DNA from: Siphonodentalium dalli
Lineage: Eukaryota; Mollusca; Scaphopoda; Gadilida; Siphonodentaliidae
Length of the DNA stretch: 64,000 bases
Direction: 5' to 3'
NCBI GenBank assembly: GCA_032622095.1
Contig: CP136067.1
Span: 124,467,030-124,531,029, forward strand
The translations under genes were made by a program, and so were the position numbers. The stretch's first letter is position 1. Every line of letters starts with the position of its first letter. This document shows positions 33,042 to 42,689 of the stretch, piece after piece. The notes under the pieces were generated by a model that saw only the letters and a program-made list of their open reading frames with translations, was not told where the DNA came from and searched no databases.

Positions 33042-33291
33042 TTAACCCTTTATATAATAAATGGATTCTCCCACTCAGTTGTAAAAGTATATATTGGAAT
33101 GGTCTATTAATCATCTGAGAGATGTTCGGTTGATACAGGCTGAGGACTGACAATAAAAGTACCGAAGGAGTCCTATTTAATATAGAGGGAAATGTTCAGA
33201 TAATAAGTTAATTGTTGAACTTATTATCTGAACATATTATAAGGGAACTACTCATCAATGAATATAAAAAATTTAGTACAGAAAGGATTAA
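33042..33291. mobile_element. Family D MITE, reference copy (250 bp)
   Basis: TTAA at both ends. Left ccctttatataataaatgga, gtaaaagtatatattggaat. A central foldback is aaatgttcagataataagtt ... gaacttattatctgaacata, and the right end reads tttagtacagaaagga before ttaa. The two termini are inverted only over roughly the first 15 bp. Confidence 0.94.
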
Positions 33292-33294
33292 TTC

Positions 33295-33385
33295 AAGATG
33301 GTGGTTGAGTGCAGAGATAATTTTCCTAACATTGAAATTTGGTCTAGTACCTTTGGTATGTGGGTGCAGTTAGATATTGGACACG
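33295..33385 (+). repeat. Dispersed repeat flanking D, copy 2
   Basis: Matches the reverse complement of 9420-9507 (tgagtgcagagataattttc; gggtgcagttagatattgga). It directly abuts the corresponding D end in both places. Confidence 0.7.
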
Positions 33386-34644
33386 CCCAAGCCACCTGCC
33401 CTAGCCCCAAACCCACTTCCTCCTCCATCGAATGAAGACCAGATAAATATCCAGGGCTGTTTTTGATACCTCTTACAGGTTTGGTGTTAACATTATTTAT
33501 TTTGTATCCCAGATTTATACAAAAATTTACAAGATGATGTTCATATATATATATATATACTTAAGTATGGTAAGTCTGAGAGAGAAGAGGATTTGACATC
33601 AAGCGCCAGCTGCTTATGAGCCATCTCTTCAAGGTGCCCAAACTCTTGTAGCCCAAATTCCTAGTGGACAGTATTTTATCAACTTGATTTTCCACTTTTT
33701 CAAGGCATAATTACCTAATTGAACAATATTCTTGTTAAATAGTAAATCATTAGTTCCAATGAACTGTTAGTACCATGTTAAATTGTCCTATCAGAACAAA
33801 ATTATATCATCTCAAATTATATGGGAATATTCTCATCAGGAAAACAGGTGTCCCCCCCCCCCCCCCCAAAAAAATCTCTTTTCCCCTATAAATTTTCTAT
33901 AATTCATCGTCCCCCAGAGTTTTAAAGTCGTGCATATATTGACTCTAAATTCTATTCTCAAAGGCAAGAGGAGGGTTAATTATGTCTGAATCCAAACCAA
34001 ATTAATTAAGTGGCTTCCATCGGTTACAATAGTATAGCTGCCATGATTATTCACTCTGTACTGTAAACCTTCCCCTCCACAGTATTAGCCTAACTCATCT
34101 CCAGGAATCTCTCGACTGTCACTCAACAGTTGTGCCAGACTCTCAGATCACTGATTGGCTGCCGTCTTATTGCTTCGCGAGGTTTCTCACAGATTGAGCT
34201 AAACACTGGGTTTTGTCTTGTGGGTTTTAATGGATTTTTGGCTTCACCCATGACTAACATATGATTATATGACCATTTCCTAACACAATGTTAATCCAGC
34301 CACCTATAGAGCAGGTCAGGTAAGGTAGTTTCTACTTCCTCCTTTAGTCTACCATATCAGCATCATCCCTCTTATTGTATCCAATTATCGATAATCTTTT
34401 TAATCCTTTCTTCCCTCTCACTTGAATTCCTTCATGCATGAATGCGTTTCTTCAAAGGAATTTGGAGGTTTTTAATATCGTAAATATTTTCGGAATTTAT
34501 TGAATAAAGATGTCGTGTTTATTGATACTGGGTTATAATATTATTCTCAGTTGTTAGCTCGTTGAAAGTTTCATTCGATATATTATTTCTAATTATTTGG
34601 AAGTTTAATTTTTATTTTAACTTTTAATTTCTATATTTTCATTA
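33386..34644. other. Unassigned sequence
   Basis: About 1.26 kb. Contains a C run (33852-33866) and an (at)n stretch near 33545; no gene recognised. Confidence 0.45.
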
Positions 34645-34821
34645 TTAACCCTTTCTACACTAAATGGATTCTCCAAGTCATTTAAAAAGTGTACATCGGA
34701 ATGGTCTATTATTGATTTGCAGGGATGTACATTTAATATAAGCAGACGACAGATAAATATAAGTACAGAAGGAGTCCTATTTATTAAGGGAAATGTTTAG
34801 ATAATAAGTTCAACAAACGAC
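34645..34821. mobile_element. Family D MITE, left half
   Basis: TTAA at 34645, then ccctttctacactaaatgga and on to ataataagttcaacaaacga, after which the match ends. Confidence 0.85.
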
Positions 34822-35149
34822 GTATTATTTTAATATTTTATTTATCTTAATACATGTTGATAGATAATCGATTTATTGACAAAAGCAATACTTTTATGTT
34901 AGAAATTAACACTTGTTATTTTGAAAAAATCCAACATGATTTCTTGTGGGGGGGGGGGGGGTCAGTTTCCTTACTCATTTGATCATTATAAGTGTTCATG
35001 GCTGAGTTGCAAGTTGAATTGAAGATTTGAAAATCTCAGGATTTGAATATATTGAAGTGTTCATAGCCACATATGACAATTCTGTTATGAGTATAAATTG
35101 AGACATTAGTTTTGTCAGGTATAGACTGATCAATCCATGAAGATCCATA
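34822..35149. other. Unassigned sequence with 14-base G run
   Basis: A G run occupies 34948-34961. Nothing else is recognised. Confidence 0.45.
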
Positions 35150-35551
35150 TTAACCATTTTTATACTAAATAATCATTGACGATCAGTTCCTTAGGAAACG
35201 TTCAGATAATACATTCAACTAACGTTTGTTGAACTTATAATCTGAACATTTCCCACCAAGGAATAGTCGTCCTTCTGCTTGTCTTATCAATTTGTATATC
35301 TCATCTGCTTATATATTCTGAACAGTAAAAAGAAAGAGTTGACGAGTAGCTCCCTTAGGAAATGTTCAGATAATAAGTATTATTATCTGAACATTTCCCA
35401 CCAATGAATATAATATTAATCTTTCTGGAATTTTTTTGTCTGTCTGTCACCTGCTTTTATTACCCGAACTCCCTCCAAGTGAATAATAGACTATTCCAAT
35501 GTATACTTTTATAAGTGAATGGGAGAATCCATTTAGTATAGTAAGGGTTAA
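35150..35551. mobile_element. Family D MITE with internal duplication (402 bp)
   Basis: TTAA at both ends. The foldback segment (ttaggaaacgttcagataat ... acatttcccaccaaggaata) occurs twice, at 35192-35270 and 35349-35408. This makes the copy about 140 bp longer than the reference D. Confidence 0.92.
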
Positions 35552-35557
35552 GCAGGG

Positions 35558-35957
35558 TTAACCCTTTACCCAACAAAACGGCCAAAACCGGCCAAATAAA
35601 GCTTCAACAGCCTAAAATATCTTCGGTCTGTCTCAATAGAATCATACAAATATGGATATCATTGGAACCGGCTCCTTGACCACATTGTAATAGTTACAGT
35701 TATGCCCTGTGCCAATGCATTCTCTTATATATGCGAGTCGACCATAGGTCGCCTCGCATATATAAGAGAATGCATTGGCCTAAAAAAAATCTTTTTTTAA
35801 CACTTTTTACCATTTTTTCTTACATTCTTTAACAATTTTATAATTTTTAATGTGTTAAGCCAATGCATTCTCATATATATGCGAGGCGACCTATGGTCGA
35901 CTCGCATATATAAGAGAATGCATTGGCACAGGGCCGTTCTGTTGGGTAAAGGGTTAA
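35558..35957. mobile_element. Family C MITE, complete (400 bp)
   Basis: TTAA at both ends, beginning 6 bp after the preceding D element. Nearly identical to 9906-10292 but with the first hairpin intact (35715-35780); second hairpin at 35858-35927. Confidence 0.95.
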
Positions 35958-36217
35958 GTATGAAACTTTGTGCAGATTTATTGGTTGTCCAATTTTTTTT
36001 TTTTCTGAGACTGATAGTGTGTTTATTCTACAGAAATCATGGCATCTGGCCAACTTTAATTTTGTTTGTTTATATGGTTTAAAGTTAGAAGTCATATTAT
36101 AGCCGCAGAACTCTGTGAAGTTATACAAGTTCATGTCAAGATGAGCCTCATAGGGTTCCTGTATTTCAAATTTTGTTCACCTTCAATAATTGAACTTTAG
36201 ATCATGCCCATAGATGT

Positions 36218-36335
36218 AGTGTAATGCCCAAAATAATCGACTCCTTAACCACAGTAGAATTATGGGTAATTTTTCAGGATTTAGTCGGAAATATGGCTTG
36301 TTGCTATTCATCGGAAAGCTCTCACTGAGTGTTTG
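36218..36335. mobile_element. Family A, left arm only
   Basis: agtgtaatgcccaaaataat through cggaaagctctcactgag; no right arm. Confidence 0.88.
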
Positions 36336-36399
36336 CCAAACGACGGGAATATCCATCTCAAATATGGCCTGTTTAAAACAACTTGAACACAGCCATTAT

Positions 36400-36742
36400 T
36401 AAAAGATGCATAATCCGAATTAACGCTCCTAATTTACTATTTCTTTGGCTTCGGGGGTAAAACCCACCCATCAAAGCTCTTGATCGAGTTATCAGATATC
36501 GATTTTTAAAATCTGTTATTTATCATCACCTGGAATATTTGGCAGCCTAGCAAATATTCGACAAGCCGACCGACATACTCTTGATACCAAATTGCGTTGA
36601 ATAAAATGTTGATATATAACATGTTTTGGAATTAGCATTATTTTTTGGTAATTAATCAATTCTAAAGCATCTTTTGAAGAAATGTTGTTGTTGTTGGAAT
36701 CTGATGAAACGGGGACAATCGAATCCGATTGTGTACCTTTAG
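36400..36742. mobile_element. Family T element (343 bp)
   Basis: Begins ttaaaagatgcataatccga and ends aatccgattgtgtaccttta. In opposite orientation to 27533-27797. Confidence 0.85.
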
Positions 36743-36944
36743 AATATGTCACAATGTGCTCATAGTGGCTTTTCCTTGATCTGTTCAGATCATTCCAAAC
36801 ACCGTGAAATTGTCAAGTCTTAAATAAAGTAACTTTACTTTTTCATAACAGCATCACTTTACCCACCAGCACCATAGCAAATTAGCAGGACGAATTAATC
36901 AGGGGGTGATTCTGTACTGAGTATAGTAGAACGAACTAGCTTGC

Positions 36945-37180
36945 TATATGGCACCCCATGATTCACGTGGGGCCTTGGATTCAAAGAAATGGTCTTGAAT
37001 TCGAGGAAGGGATGTTCAAGTCTAAAAAAAATCTTGAAATGCATGTGGGAACCTTGAAAAGCCTTGATTTTCCCTGGGAAAATGAGCACTTTATGTGAGC
37101 GTAATTAATTCCACAGTATTTGCATGGTTTTATGGTAACACTCCCTGACTACAATGGTCCCAGGCCTTGAAAATGGAACC
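36945..37180. repeat. Possible diverged relative of family V subterminal sequence
   Basis: Shares words such as gaaccttgaaaagccttgat and atggaaccctg with the V element at 13.9 kb. Ends cannot be fixed. Confidence 0.3.
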
Positions 37181-38035
37181 CTGCACACAGATTCACCTAT
37201 TGTATACACCCATCAGTAAGCCAGGGAGGGGCGAGGGTGTTCATTTTTTGACACAAAAACGTGGGACTGGGTTTAGCTTCGAGGACCCCCCACATGCAAA
37301 ATCTCAAGTTTGCATTCTTAGTGCTAATCTGATGTCATCATCTTACATATTATAATTTATAATGCAGCATTTTATGAAAGACAATGGGGTCGGTATTATT
37401 AATGAGCTTGCTATGGAAATTAGCTGGAGTAACAGTTGGGAGTAATGCTATTTTTTGTGCATGAATTTTTGTCATCTTCATTCAGATCTAACCTGACATC
37501 GATGTATACTCACCCTATAAGTTCTAAAAATGATTGTGGGCTTTACTTATACGAGGGCCATTCCATGATTTTTTTGGGAGCAATAACATAGACTGTGCTT
37601 ATCCTCAGGGATGGGCTTACTGATGGGTGTATACCTAGATAGAGCCAGGCAGTTTTGGGCCAGGGAAGTGATTATTGCACAAGAGTGTTTCGTGGAAGGC
37701 TACCCAAAGAGCCAATGGCCCATAGGTTATCCATCTGGGAAATACTGGAGTGCTATAATTACTTACCAGTCTCAGAACTGCGTGACTCTATATTTATTAT
37801 ATACCCCAATCACAAATGAAATTGTTAATTATAAGAATTTAACAAAATTAATTGTTTTGCAACAATTTTGACATCACAAAAATAAGAAATTCTCATTAGG
37901 TCGCCTGTAGCAATGTTATGATGTAGCTTGCCACCAAAAAAATGTCATGATCGCTCTAGGGCTTTCTGTCAAAAGTTACCACACAGTTGAATGTCATTGC
38001 TTTTAGTGAGAATGCAACAATTGGTATGTAATAAG
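37181..38035. other. Unassigned sequence
   Basis: About 850 bp with scattered short frames only; an 86-codon frame (37611-37871) has no recognised motif. Confidence 0.4.
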
Positions 38036-38079
38036 GTACTATCCTCACTAGATCATGCCTTGAATCTCTACTTTAGCTA
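38036..38079 (+). repeat. Duplicated R-like flank, left copy
   Basis: gtactatcctcactagatca, then tgccttgaatctctacttta. Repeated at 38638-38681 on the other side of the A element, differing by a 2-bp loss and one change. Confidence 0.92.
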
Positions 38080-38638
38080 CAGTAATGGTCTAAATAATCG
38101 ACTCCTTAACCCTTTACCCAACAGAACGTCCCTGTGCCAATGCATTCTCTTATATATGCGAGTCGACCATAGGTCGCCTCGCATATATAAGAGAATGCAT
38201 TGGCTTAACACATTAAAAATTATAAAATTGTTAAAAAATGTAAGAAAAAATGGTAAAAAGTGTTAAAAAAAGATTGTTTTTTAGGCCAATGCATTCTCTT
38301 ATATATGCGAGGCGACCTATGGTCGACTCGCATATATAAGAGAATGCATTGGCACAGGGCATAACTGTAACTATCACAATGTGGTCAATGAGCCGGTTCC
38401 AATGATATCCATATGTGTATGGTTCTATTGAGACAGACCGAAGATATTTTAGGCTGTTGAAGCTTTATTTGGCCGGTTTTGGCCGTTTTGTTGGGTAAAG
38501 GGTTAACCACAGCGGAATTATGGGTAATTTATCAGGATTTAGTCGGAAATATGGCTTGTTGCCATTCATCAGAAAGCTCCTGAAAAATTACCCATAATTC
38601 TGCTGTGGTCAAGGAGTCGATTATTTAGGGCATTGCTG
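38080..38638. mobile_element. Family A MITE split by family C
   Basis: A left end cagtaatggtctaaataatc reaches the ctccttaacc site at 38109. A family C insert follows and A resumes ttaaccacagcggaattatg at 38503, ending gggcattgctg. The inner arm portion near 38578 is also deleted. TA flanks on both sides. Confidence 0.95.
38106..38506. mobile_element. Family C MITE nested in A (reverse orientation)
   Basis: TTAA duplicated exactly at 38106-38109 and 38503-38506. The uninterrupted A copies read ccttaaccac at this place, proving TTAA as target. Hairpins at 38133-38203 and 38283-38356. Confidence 0.97.
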
Positions 38639-38725
38639 TACTATCCTCACTAGTCATGCCATGAATCTCTACTTTAGCTAAGGGCGTCAGACAGAGTAGA
38701 TTTCATGGCATGATCAATATCCACA
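38638..38725 (+). repeat. Duplicated R-like flank, right copy, with R terminus
   Basis: Second copy of 38036-38079 followed by agggcgtcagacagagtaga and ttcatggcatgatca, the right terminus of family R. The two R termini here face each other with almost no interior. Confidence 0.85.
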
Positions 38726-38989
38726 CTTGCTAATTGAACTGACGATTGACCTCATTTATGTTTCCAGAAGGTGTCTTGTACACACCTTCCCGGTGGCATA
38801 TAATGTAGGTTAAACCCCACCATCCTGTATCGCACCTCTCCCAGAAAAATATTCACAAGGAGAGCTACAAAAGGTGAATGTCACACGAGTTTACTGTCAC
38901 TCGAAGAATATCATTCTTAAAACACAGAAGTCATTGTTACCTTTCTTTAAAAAAAAGACAGGATTTCCTTGAGCAAGGTGAGTTTCTAG

Positions 38990-39325
38990 TTAATGCTTTT
39001 ATGACGGGAGCTGCACTGGTGCAGCATTAAAGATCCTGTGCCAGTGCATTCTCTTATATATGCAAGTCTTCCATAGGGTGCCTCACATATATAATAGAAT
39101 GGACTGGCTTACAAGAACTTCCTAAAATTCTGCGAAAACCCTGTGCCAATGCATTCTCTTTTATATGCCAATCTCCCATAGGGAGCCTCGCATATATAAG
39201 AGAATACATTGGCCTACCTATATTTACCTTGACTTTGTAAGCCAGGGCATTCTCTATATAAGAGAATGCACTGGCACAGGATCTTTAATGCTGCACCAGC
39301 ACATCTCCCATCATTAAAGGGCTAA
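38990..39325. mobile_element. Family B composite: half element joined to full element
   Basis: TTAA at 38990, tgcttttatgacgggagctg, and a first hairpin (39043-39114) ending gcttacaag. Without a gap, aacttcctaaaattctgcga begins a second element with two hairpins (39145-39213 and the shortened 39241-39274). It ends tcattaaagggctaa, with TTAA changed to CTAA. Confidence 0.9.
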
Positions 39326-39336
39326 ATATGCCATAG

Positions 39337-39445
39337 GGACATATGCATTCTGGTATATGAGAGAGGTCACTTCACCCTTGGACAAAATTAGGGATAAATG
39401 ACACAATTTAGGAAGAATATGTCGCCCTCTATGATGGTCCATGTG
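39337..39445 (+). mobile_element. Family U fragment
   Basis: catatgcattctggtatatg, gagaggtcacttcacccttg and gccctctatgatggtcc. Confidence 0.8.
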
Positions 39446-39534
39446 CGCTTCTGTGGAATAGCTGCCCCTTGCCTTTCGATGCTTCTGATGTCTCTGTCCA
39501 TACAAAATAGCATGATGCTTTCTTTATTATCACT

Positions 39535-41215
39535 CTTGCAGTTGCTCTCAAAATACCAAAGATTTCTTTAGATGATTTCAAAACCTTTGTATTTGATGCC
39601 TAATTGTATAATTTTATTGGTGTAGCATATTTCCTGATGTTAATACAGGGAGCTCACATGCAGAGAAAGATTCCTGGAGAATTCTCCCTTCTTTATGAGG
39701 AATCCCAACTGCCTGAGTACTAAACACAATTAGATGAGAGGTAATGTGTGGAATGTTATGAGTTTAGTGGCCCAGAGATAAACATTCATTACTTATTTGA
39801 TAAAATATAGTAAAATTGAGGTAAAATTACTTGAAATATCATCAAAAAAGGATTTTTTCCATCATTTCAGAAGTGAAATATATCCAATCTGACAATTCAG
39901 CATGAACTTGATTGTCAATAGATCTACGAAAGATATTTTGTTAAATTTTAAAAACTTTTTAATCATTTTCAAATTTCATGTTAGATTTCCAAATTTGGAA
40001 AAGGCCCTCTTCTCTAGAAAAGCACTCCTTCAATTTTCTCTTGGAATCTTCCTGAACCTCTATCGAAATGAGATATATAGCGTGATTTGACAAAATTTAG
40101 TAATGTAGCATTAAAAATATTTGAAATATCATCAAAAAAAGTTTTTTTTTTAATCATTTCAAAAGTGAAATCTATGTAATCTGACAATTCAGCATGAAAT
40201 TGATTGTCATAGATCTATGATGGATATTATAGATCTATGATGGATATTATAGATCTATGATGGATATTTATTTTGTTAAACATTTTTCTCTTTTTGAGCT
40301 CCAAATTTGAAAAATGGTGCTCTTAAGAAAAGCTGCACTCTCCTTAAGTTGCTCTTGGATGTTTCCTGAACCTCTATCGAGATGAAATATATACCGTGAT
40401 TTATACCACGATCGCGCTCAAAATACCCAAGATTTCAAAACCTTTGTATTTGATGCCTAATTGTATAATTTTATTGGTGTAGCATATTTCCTGATGTTAC
40501 TACAGGGAGCTCACATGCATAGAAAGATTCCTGGAGAATTCTCGCTTCTTTATGAGGAATCCCAACTGCCCCCGTATAAAACAATCAGATGAGGGGGCAA
40601 TGTGTGGTATGTTATGATTTTAGTGGCCCAGAGAAGAAATGAGAACATTCACCACCAATTTGACAAAATATAGTAAAATTGCATTAAAAATACCTGAAAT
40701 ATCATTTAAAAAAGGATTTAAAAAAAAAATATTTAAAAAATGAAATCTATCAATCTGACAATTCAGCATGAACTTGATTGTCATTGATCTATAAAAGATA
40801 TTTTGTTAAATATTTTTAACTTTTTAGACATTTACAAGTTCATGTTTGAGCCCCAAATTTGAAATTTAAGAATGGTGCTCTGACTGCCCACCGTCTTTGT
40901 TGCTTCCTGAACCATTATCGATATGAAATACATAGCGATATTAATACCATGATCACTATCAAAATACCAAAGATTTCTTTAGATGATTTCTAAACCTTTG
41001 TATTTGATGCCTAATTGTATAATTTTATTGGTGTAACATATTTCCTGATGTTAATACAGGGAGCTCACACACGGAGAAAGATTCCTGTAGAATTCTTGCT
41101 TCTTTATGAGGAATCCCAACTGCCTTCATACTAACACAATCAGATGAGAGGCAATGTGTGGAATGTTATGATTTTAGTGGCCCAGAGGAGAGAGGAGAAC
41201 ATTCACCACAATTAA
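39535..41215 (+). repeat. Complex tandem duplication of two unit types (a-b-b-a-b-a)
   Basis: Unit a (taattgtataattttattgg, catatttcctgatgtta, gaggaatcccaactgcc) occurs at about 39535-39831, 40416-40690 and 40956-41215. Unit b (tctgacaattcagcatgaac, caaatttgaaaa, ttcctgaacctctatcga) occurs at about 39831-40095, 40118-40415 and 40690-40955. Copies are diverged. No reading frame is maintained. Confidence 0.9.
40207..40268 (+). repeat. Tandem array, 3 x 20 bp
   Basis: Three copies of agatctatgatggatattat within one b unit. Confidence 0.97.
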
Positions 41216-41370
41216 CTTATTGTTCTTGGATGCAATCTGTTTAATTTCATGCTTCCTACAAACTACTATCATCCCCTCAACAGACCAGAGTTTATCTACT
41301 TTGTTCCATTAGCTGGTGAATTCACCTCAGAAATTTTCTACCATGAGGAAAAGGCCTCAGTGATACCCTT

Positions 41371-41602
41371 TACATGACCGGAGCTTCCTGAAAGTTTGCA
41401 AAAACCCTGTGCCAATGCATTCTCTTATATATGCGATTATATACGAGAGAATACATTGGCCTAACAATTTTTACATTGACCTTGTAGGCCAGTGCATTCT
41501 CTTATATATGCAAGGCTCCCTATGGGAGACTCGCATATATAAGAGAATGCACTGGCACATTACATTTAATGCTGCACCAGCACAGCTCCCGTCATCAAAG
41601 GC
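41371..41602. mobile_element. Family B MITE in tandem unit 1
   Basis: From catgaccggagcttcctgaa to gcacagctcccgtcatcaaa. The first hairpin is shortened (tatgcgattatatacgagag); the second is intact (41489-41557). Confidence 0.9.
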
Positions 41603-41680
41603 CTATCTACTTTGTTCCATTAGCTGGTGAATTCACCTGAGAAATTTTCTACCGTCAAGAAAATGCCTCAATGATACCCT

Positions 41681-41908
41681 TTACATGAAGGGAGCTTCCT
41701 GAAAGTTTGCGAAAACCCTGTGCCAATGTATTCTCATATATATGCGAGTTTCTCGTAGGGAGCTTCACATATATAAGAGAATACATTGGCCTAACAATAG
41801 TTACATTAACATTGTAAGCCAATGCATTCTCTTACATGTAAGAGAATGCACTGGCACATGATCTTTAATGCTGCACCTGCGCAGCTAGCTCCCGTCATCA
41901 ACCGGTTA
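41681..41908. mobile_element. Family B MITE in tandem unit 2
   Basis: From catgaagggagcttcctgaa to gctcccgtcatcaaccggtt. The first hairpin is full (41723-41791); the second is reduced to cattctcttacatgtaagag. Confidence 0.9.
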
Positions 41909-41967
41909 TATGCTTTATTCCATTAGCTGGTGAATTCACCTGAGAAATTTTCTACCATGAAGAAAAG

Positions 41968-42222
41968 GCCTGTGCCAATGCATTCTCATATATATGCGAG
42001 TTTCCCCGTAATCTTCCAGTATGCGAGTCTTCCAGCGAGTCTTCCAGCCCCGTATATATATATAAGAGAATACATTGGCCTAACAATATTAACATTGACC
42101 TTGTAAGCCAGTGCATTCTCTTATGTATGCGAGGCTCCCTATGGGAGACTCGCATATATATAAGATAATGCACTGCACATTTTATTTAATACTGAACCAG
42201 TGCAGCTCCCTCACCAAAGGGT
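41968..42222. mobile_element. Family B MITE in tandem unit 3
   Basis: The left terminus is lost (aaaggcctgtgccaatgcat). The loop of the first hairpin carries a small tandem repeat (gcgagtcttccagcgagtct). Second hairpin at 42109-42175. Confidence 0.88.
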
Positions 42223-42352
42223 TATCTACTTTATTCCATTATCAAGGTGAATTCACATAAAATTTTCTGGCATGAAGAAAAGGCCTCAGTGATTATCATT
42301 CTAGTACACAGGCCTCAAGATATGATGCTGGAGATTGGAACCAAGCCTCAGT

Positions 42353-42523
42353 TACATGTAATGCTCTAATTAATCGACCTCTTAACCAAAGCAGAATTAT
42401 GGGTAACTTTTCCCCGAGAGCTTTCCAATGAATGGCAACAAGCCATATTTCCGACTAAATCCTGAAAAGTTACCCATAATTCTGCTTTGGTTAAGAGGTC
42501 GATTAATTAGAGCATTACATGTA
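42353..42523. mobile_element. Family A MITE with altered CATG ends (about 171 bp)
   Basis: Ends are tacatgtaatgctctaatta and its exact complement, so CAGTAATG is replaced by CATGTAATG on both sides. The left inner arm is deleted after gggtaacttttccccgagag. Both arms have the aaccaaagc change. Confidence 0.92.
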
Positions 42524-42620
42524 GTGCACCTGTCATTTGCAGAATGAGGTCATCTGCTATGGGAGACATAGACTCAGAATGAAGTTCCCAAATGGTGTAT
42601 ATTGTGATGCACACCCACAA
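42524..42620. mobile_element. Family E fragment
   Basis: cctgtcatttgcagaatgag joins directly to the core catctgctatgggagacata, then ggtgtatattgtgatgcaca; the first hairpin is missing. Confidence 0.8.
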
Positions 42621-42686
42621 AGTTAGGGTTTTAGGGGCATAAACCCCAATTTCTGGTTTCTACACTTTTCCCTAAAACCCTAACTT
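42620..42686. repeat. Perfect 17-bp inverted repeat
   Basis: aagttagggttttaggg (42620-42636) pairs with ccctaaaaccctaactt (42670-42686) around a 33-base loop. The tttaggg look is a palindrome effect, not a telomere array. Confidence 0.9.
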
Positions 42687-42689
42687 CGG

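Larger units (their letters stand above)
41285..42300 (+). repeat. Four tandem units of ~310 bp, each carrying a B element
   Basis: The non-mobile part (ctactttgttccattagctg, gtgaattcacc, gaaattttctacc) starts at about 41293, 41604, 41909 and 42224. Family B copies fill the first three intervals. The unit was therefore amplified with B already present. Confidence 0.93.

Noticed and set aside
36516-36752. 78-codon minus-strand frame with an asparagine run
   Set aside because: Lies within family T; the run is the caacaacaaca block seen in other T copies where the frame is broken.
42620-42686. tttaggg-like telomere motif
   Set aside because: Only one to two motif copies, forming a 17-bp inverted repeat; no array.
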